A DNA stretch of 64,000 bases from Hydrogenoanaerobacterium saccharovorans (GTDB taxonomy: Bacteria > Bacillota > Clostridia > Oscillospirales > Ruminococcaceae): contig NZ_RKRD01000001.1 of the NCBI RefSeq assembly GCF_003814745.1, positions 1,488,001 to 1,552,000 of the forward strand, in the 5' to 3' direction. Positions 61,894 through 64,000 of this stretch are shown here, in pieces. Positions within the stretch are counted from its first letter, which is position 1; every line of letters begins with the position of its first letter. The notes under the pieces were generated by a model. It saw only the letters and a program-made list of their open reading frames with translations. It searched no databases and was not told the origin of the DNA. The translations under genes were made by a program, and so were the position numbers.

Positions 61894-62403
61894 TCATTCA
61901 AATTTCAAAACATATCTTACATCAACTATTTGTTTTCCCATAATATCGCTAAATAATTCATCCTGATTCCATTCAAATCGTATTTTTTCATAAAAATGTC
62001 TTGCTCTTAAATTCTCTTTTAGTACCCATAAATAACAATTACGGTAACCATCCTGCCTCATACAAAGTAAAACATATTCTAGCAATTTTTTTGCAAGACC
62101 TTTACCCCAATAATCGGAACGTATGTAGACAGAAATGACTTCACCCCAATCCGGCAGCTTGTCATCTCTTGATTTTCCATATGCAGTACATCCAACAGGA
62201 ATCTCATCAACACAAATCAGATAAACCGAAAAAATTCTGTTTTCAATCCAATTCGTAAATGTTGGAATCCAAAAATCGACCTTCAACTCATCCAAATATT
62301 TTTGAGGTATAATACCACGGTACGCTGTTTTCCAGCATTCCGCATGAATTTGGCTGATTATTGAGACATCCTGTACGGTTGCATGTCTTATTTTTATGTT
62401 CAT
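61894..62403 (-). CDS. GNAT-family N-acetyltransferase
   Basis: A 169-aa acetyltransferase with IRHATVQDVSIISQIH at its start, the acetyl-CoA-binding motif YWGKGLAKKLLEYV near residue 110 and NLRARHFYEKIRF near residue 140. It sits between dgkA and era, 7 nt after dgkA, an unusual insertion into the conserved block. The substrate is unknown. Confidence 0.8.
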   Translation of the reverse strand: MNIKIRHATVQDVSIISQIHAECWKTAYRGIIPQKYLDELKVDFWIPTFTNWIENRIFSVYLICVDEIPVGCTAYGKSRDDKLPDWGEVISVYIRSDYWGKGLAKKLLEYVLLCMRQDGYRNCYLWVLKENLRARHFYEKIRFEWNQDELFSDIMGKQIVDVRYVLKFE

Positions 62404-62410
62404 TTTTCTC

Positions 62411-62899
62411 CTAACGTCGAACTATCCATCTCCAAATTTTAACAGGCCCTATAAAGATAAATAATACTGCAAACACCGCAGAAAGTAAAAACAAACCACC
62501 GTAGAGGGGGCTTGTACACAAAATGAACAAGATGCGCCATAGTACGGCAGGCTTAAAAAACAACAGCAAGCCGATTGCAAACGCAAAAACCGCGCATACC
62601 AAAACAGCACCCGCTGCAATGTCTTTTGCAATACGTGCCAAACTGTTGTAGGCGGGCGAACTGATGTCCACAAGCACTTCCACTGCAGTATTTATCATTT
62701 CCATCGCTATTACCAACGCGATAGCGCAAAGCATCAATGCAAACTGAAGCTGTGTAAGATTAAAATAGCCGCTGAACACAATAATGTAGCAAGCCACAAC
62801 GATATGAATACGCATGTTGCGTTCGTTATTGACGCAGTACACTACTCCGCGTGCAGCGTTGCGAAAACTTGTAACCAAATTGCGTATTTGATTACTCAT
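62411..62899 (-). CDS. dgkA: Undecaprenol/diacylglycerol kinase DgkA with C-terminal extension
   Basis: A 162-aa membrane protein. The DgkA motif AMEMINTAVEVLVDI is at about residues 65-79, with NERNMRIHIVVA before it. Gram-positive members phosphorylate undecaprenol for lipid-carrier recycling. The usual core is about 120-130 aa; here two extra hydrophobic segments are present in the last 50 residues. The start overlaps the ybeY end by 8 nt. Confidence 0.88.
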   Translation of the reverse strand: MSNQIRNLVTSFRNAARGVVYCVNNERNMRIHIVVACYIIVFSGYFNLTQLQFALMLCAIALVIAMEMINTAVEVLVDISSPAYNSLARIAKDIAAGAVLVCAVFAFAIGLLLFFKPAVLWRILFILCTSPLYGGLFLLSAVFAVLFIFIGPVKIWRWIVRR

Positions 62900-63401
62900 T
62901 GCTTTCTAATACATAGCTGGAATCGCGCTGCAAACCAAGCTTTGCAAGAACCTCTTCTTCTTTTTCTCGCATTTTCATTGCTTCAATCCCGCTTACCTCA
63001 TGGTCGTAACCAAGCAGGTGCAGCATAGAATGAACGGTAAGAAACCCTATTTCGCGGCTAAACGAATGCCCGTAAATCTCTGCTTGCTCGGTTGCTTTTT
63101 CTACAGAAATTGCAATATCACCGAGTACTTTCGCCCCGGTTTCTTGGTTTGTATCGTAAACGCCATTCTCCCCCATAGGGAAAGAAAGCACATCGGTTTC
63201 TTTATCAATATTACGGTACTCTAAATTAAGTTCGCGAATTTGCTTATTATTAAGAAAGCTGACACTCACTTCTGCAACACCTGTCATACCCTCCATATCA
63301 AGTACTGCATGGCAGCAACGGCGAATAAGCAACCTTGTTCCTGTAGGAATTTTTACATCCTTTTGTCTATTTGTAATATATACTTTTACACTGTCCATCA
63401 T
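62892..63401 (-). CDS. ybeY: Endoribonuclease YbeY (rRNA maturation)
   Basis: A 169-aa YbeY. The zinc-binding motif HSMLHLLGYDH at about residues 127-137 is the family signature. TDVLSFPMGE near residue 70 is also conserved. It processes 16S rRNA ends and helps ribosome quality control. It lies 27 nt after phoH and overlaps dgkA. Confidence 0.95.
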   Translation of the reverse strand: MMDSVKVYITNRQKDVKIPTGTRLLIRRCCHAVLDMEGMTGVAEVSVSFLNNKQIRELNLEYRNIDKETDVLSFPMGENGVYDTNQETGAKVLGDIAISVEKATEQAEIYGHSFSREIGFLTVHSMLHLLGYDHEVSGIEAMKMREKEEEVLAKLGLQRDSSYVLESNE

Positions 63402-63428
63402 AATATTTTTCCATCTGACTTTTTGAGC

Positions 63429-64000
63429 CTAGCGGAATTTTTTACCCTCCTCGTAGAATTTTTCATATGCTTTGATAATCTGTTGAACCAAACGATGACG
63501 AACAACGTCTTTTTCTGTAAAGCGTACAATTGAAATGTCATCGATGTTTTTCAACACTTTAGTAGCCTCTACCAGCCCAGATTTTTTGGTATCCGGTAGA
63601 TCGATTTGAGTAATGTCGCCTGTAATGATCGCTTTGGAGTTGAAGCCGAGCCTGGTTAAAAACATTTTCATTTGTTCCGGCGTCGTATTCTGTGCTTCAT
63701 CAAGGATGATAAAAGAATCATCCAACGTACGCCCGCGCATATAAGCGAGAGGTGCTACCTCTATATTGCCGCGCTCAACGTATTTCTGGTAGTTGTCTGC
63801 GCCCAACATATCAAACAATGCATCGTACAGCGGGCGCAGATAGGGGTCAACCTTATTTTGCAAATCGCCCGGAAGAAAACCAAGTTTTTCGCCTGCCTCT
63901 ACTGCTGGCCTTGTAAGAATAATTTTGTTAATTTCGTTGGCACGAAAAGCTTTGACCGCCATTGCAACGGCAAGATAGGTTTTACCGGTACCCGCAGGGC
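63429..64000 (-). CDS. phoH: PhoH-family ATPase (C-terminal part, cut by the right edge)
   Basis: About 190 codons are visible; the N-terminus lies beyond 64000. The Walker A end PAGTGKTYLAVA, EAGEKLGFLPGDLQNKVDPY, the Walker B-like FIILDEAQNTTPEQMKMFLTRLG and VRHRLVQQIIKAYE match PhoH/YbeZ. It is an RNA-associated ATPase that works with YbeY. It starts the ybeY-dgkA-era run. Confidence 0.94.
   Translation of the reverse strand, partial: PAGTGKTYLAVAMAVKAFRANEINKIILTRPAVEAGEKLGFLPGDLQNKVDPYLRPLYDALFDMLGADNYQKYVERGNIEVAPLAYMRGRTLDDSFIILDEAQNTTPEQMKMFLTRLGFNSKAIITGDITQIDLPDTKKSGLVEATKVLKNIDDISIVRFTEKDVVRHRLVQQIIKAYEKFYEEGKKFR

Noticed and set aside
1..64000. tRNA or rRNA genes, IS elements, prophage, integrase sites
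   Set aside because: No cloverleaf T-arm patterns, transposase or integrase motifs, or rRNA segments were seen when reading both strands by eye; a covariance search would be needed to exclude small RNAs.

Overview
The window is about 64 kb of a low-GC, endospore-forming Gram-positive chromosome, most likely an anaerobic member of the Clostridia (an Oscillospiraceae/Ruminococcaceae-like organism). That reading rests on sporulation genes (spoIIGA, sigE, sigG, dpaA/dpaB, spoVG), a PolC-type replicase, T-box and TPP leaders, AGGAGG ribosome sites and strong TTGACA/TATAAT promoters. It is essentially all chromosomal. I saw no rRNA, tRNA, IS element, phage or CRISPR array.

Layout. (1) 1-2.5 kb: the end of an ethanolamine (eut) microcompartment locus leaves the window on the left (eutS start, eutG). 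Each gene sits behind a terminator overlapped by a small hexaloop hairpin, the layout of ANTAR (EutV) antitermination. A CYTH protein follows. (2) 2.5-7.4 kb: radC, an RluA-family pseudouridine synthase and a hisD-hisC-hisB operon. (3) 7.4-21.2 kb: the conserved minus-strand housekeeping run rpsB-tsf // pyrH-frr-uppS-cdsA-dxr-rseP-ispG-polC-GNAT, preceded by a YlmC/YmxH-like gene. An 80-bp GC-rich palindrome-bounded element lies between cdsA and dxr. (4) 21.3-28.7 kb: sigG, a pseudouridine catabolic pair (psuK-psuG), a surface 5'-nucleotidase, spoIIGA-sigE, and a divergent Cys/Gly/Asn-repeat protein with a sigma-K-like promoter. (5) 28.8-34.4 kb: leuA-leuC-leuD behind a Leu T-box, nth, and thiT behind a TPP riboswitch.

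(6) 34.4-43.4 kb: a sugar locus with a DUF5107-TPR protein, an ABC importer (binding lipoprotein and two permeases, no ATPase), an AraC regulator, an NDP-sugar nucleotidyltransferase and an N-acetylhexosamine 1-kinase (NahK-like). The transporter and kinase operons share a precisely spaced element, TTGTGCAAA-N42-TAGAAT, which I propose is the AraC operator plus promoter. (7) 43.4-52.6 kb: a flippase, dpaA-dpaB (dipicolinate) with a near-perfect sigma-K promoter, spoVG, murC, an orphan MazF-type toxin, a lipoprotein, nnrE/nnrD, acpS, a 71-aa protein carrying a GGANGPTAIF motif, and a gamma-carbonic-anhydrase-like protein. (8) 52.6-57.4 kb: pheS-pheT behind a Phe T-box, ireB, and a small unknown protein. 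(9) 57.4-64 kb: mutS2, then the conserved phoH-ybeY-dgkA-GNAT-era-yqzL-recO run, with phoH cut by the right edge.

The items most worth a second look are the paired eut antiterminators, the AraC regulon architecture around a NahK locus with no visible phosphorylase, the Cys-rich repeat protein with its sporulation-type promoter, the twin TGTAAAG-N8-CTTTACA dyads upstream of nth, the GC-rich element between cdsA and dxr, and the small GGANGPTAIF protein.
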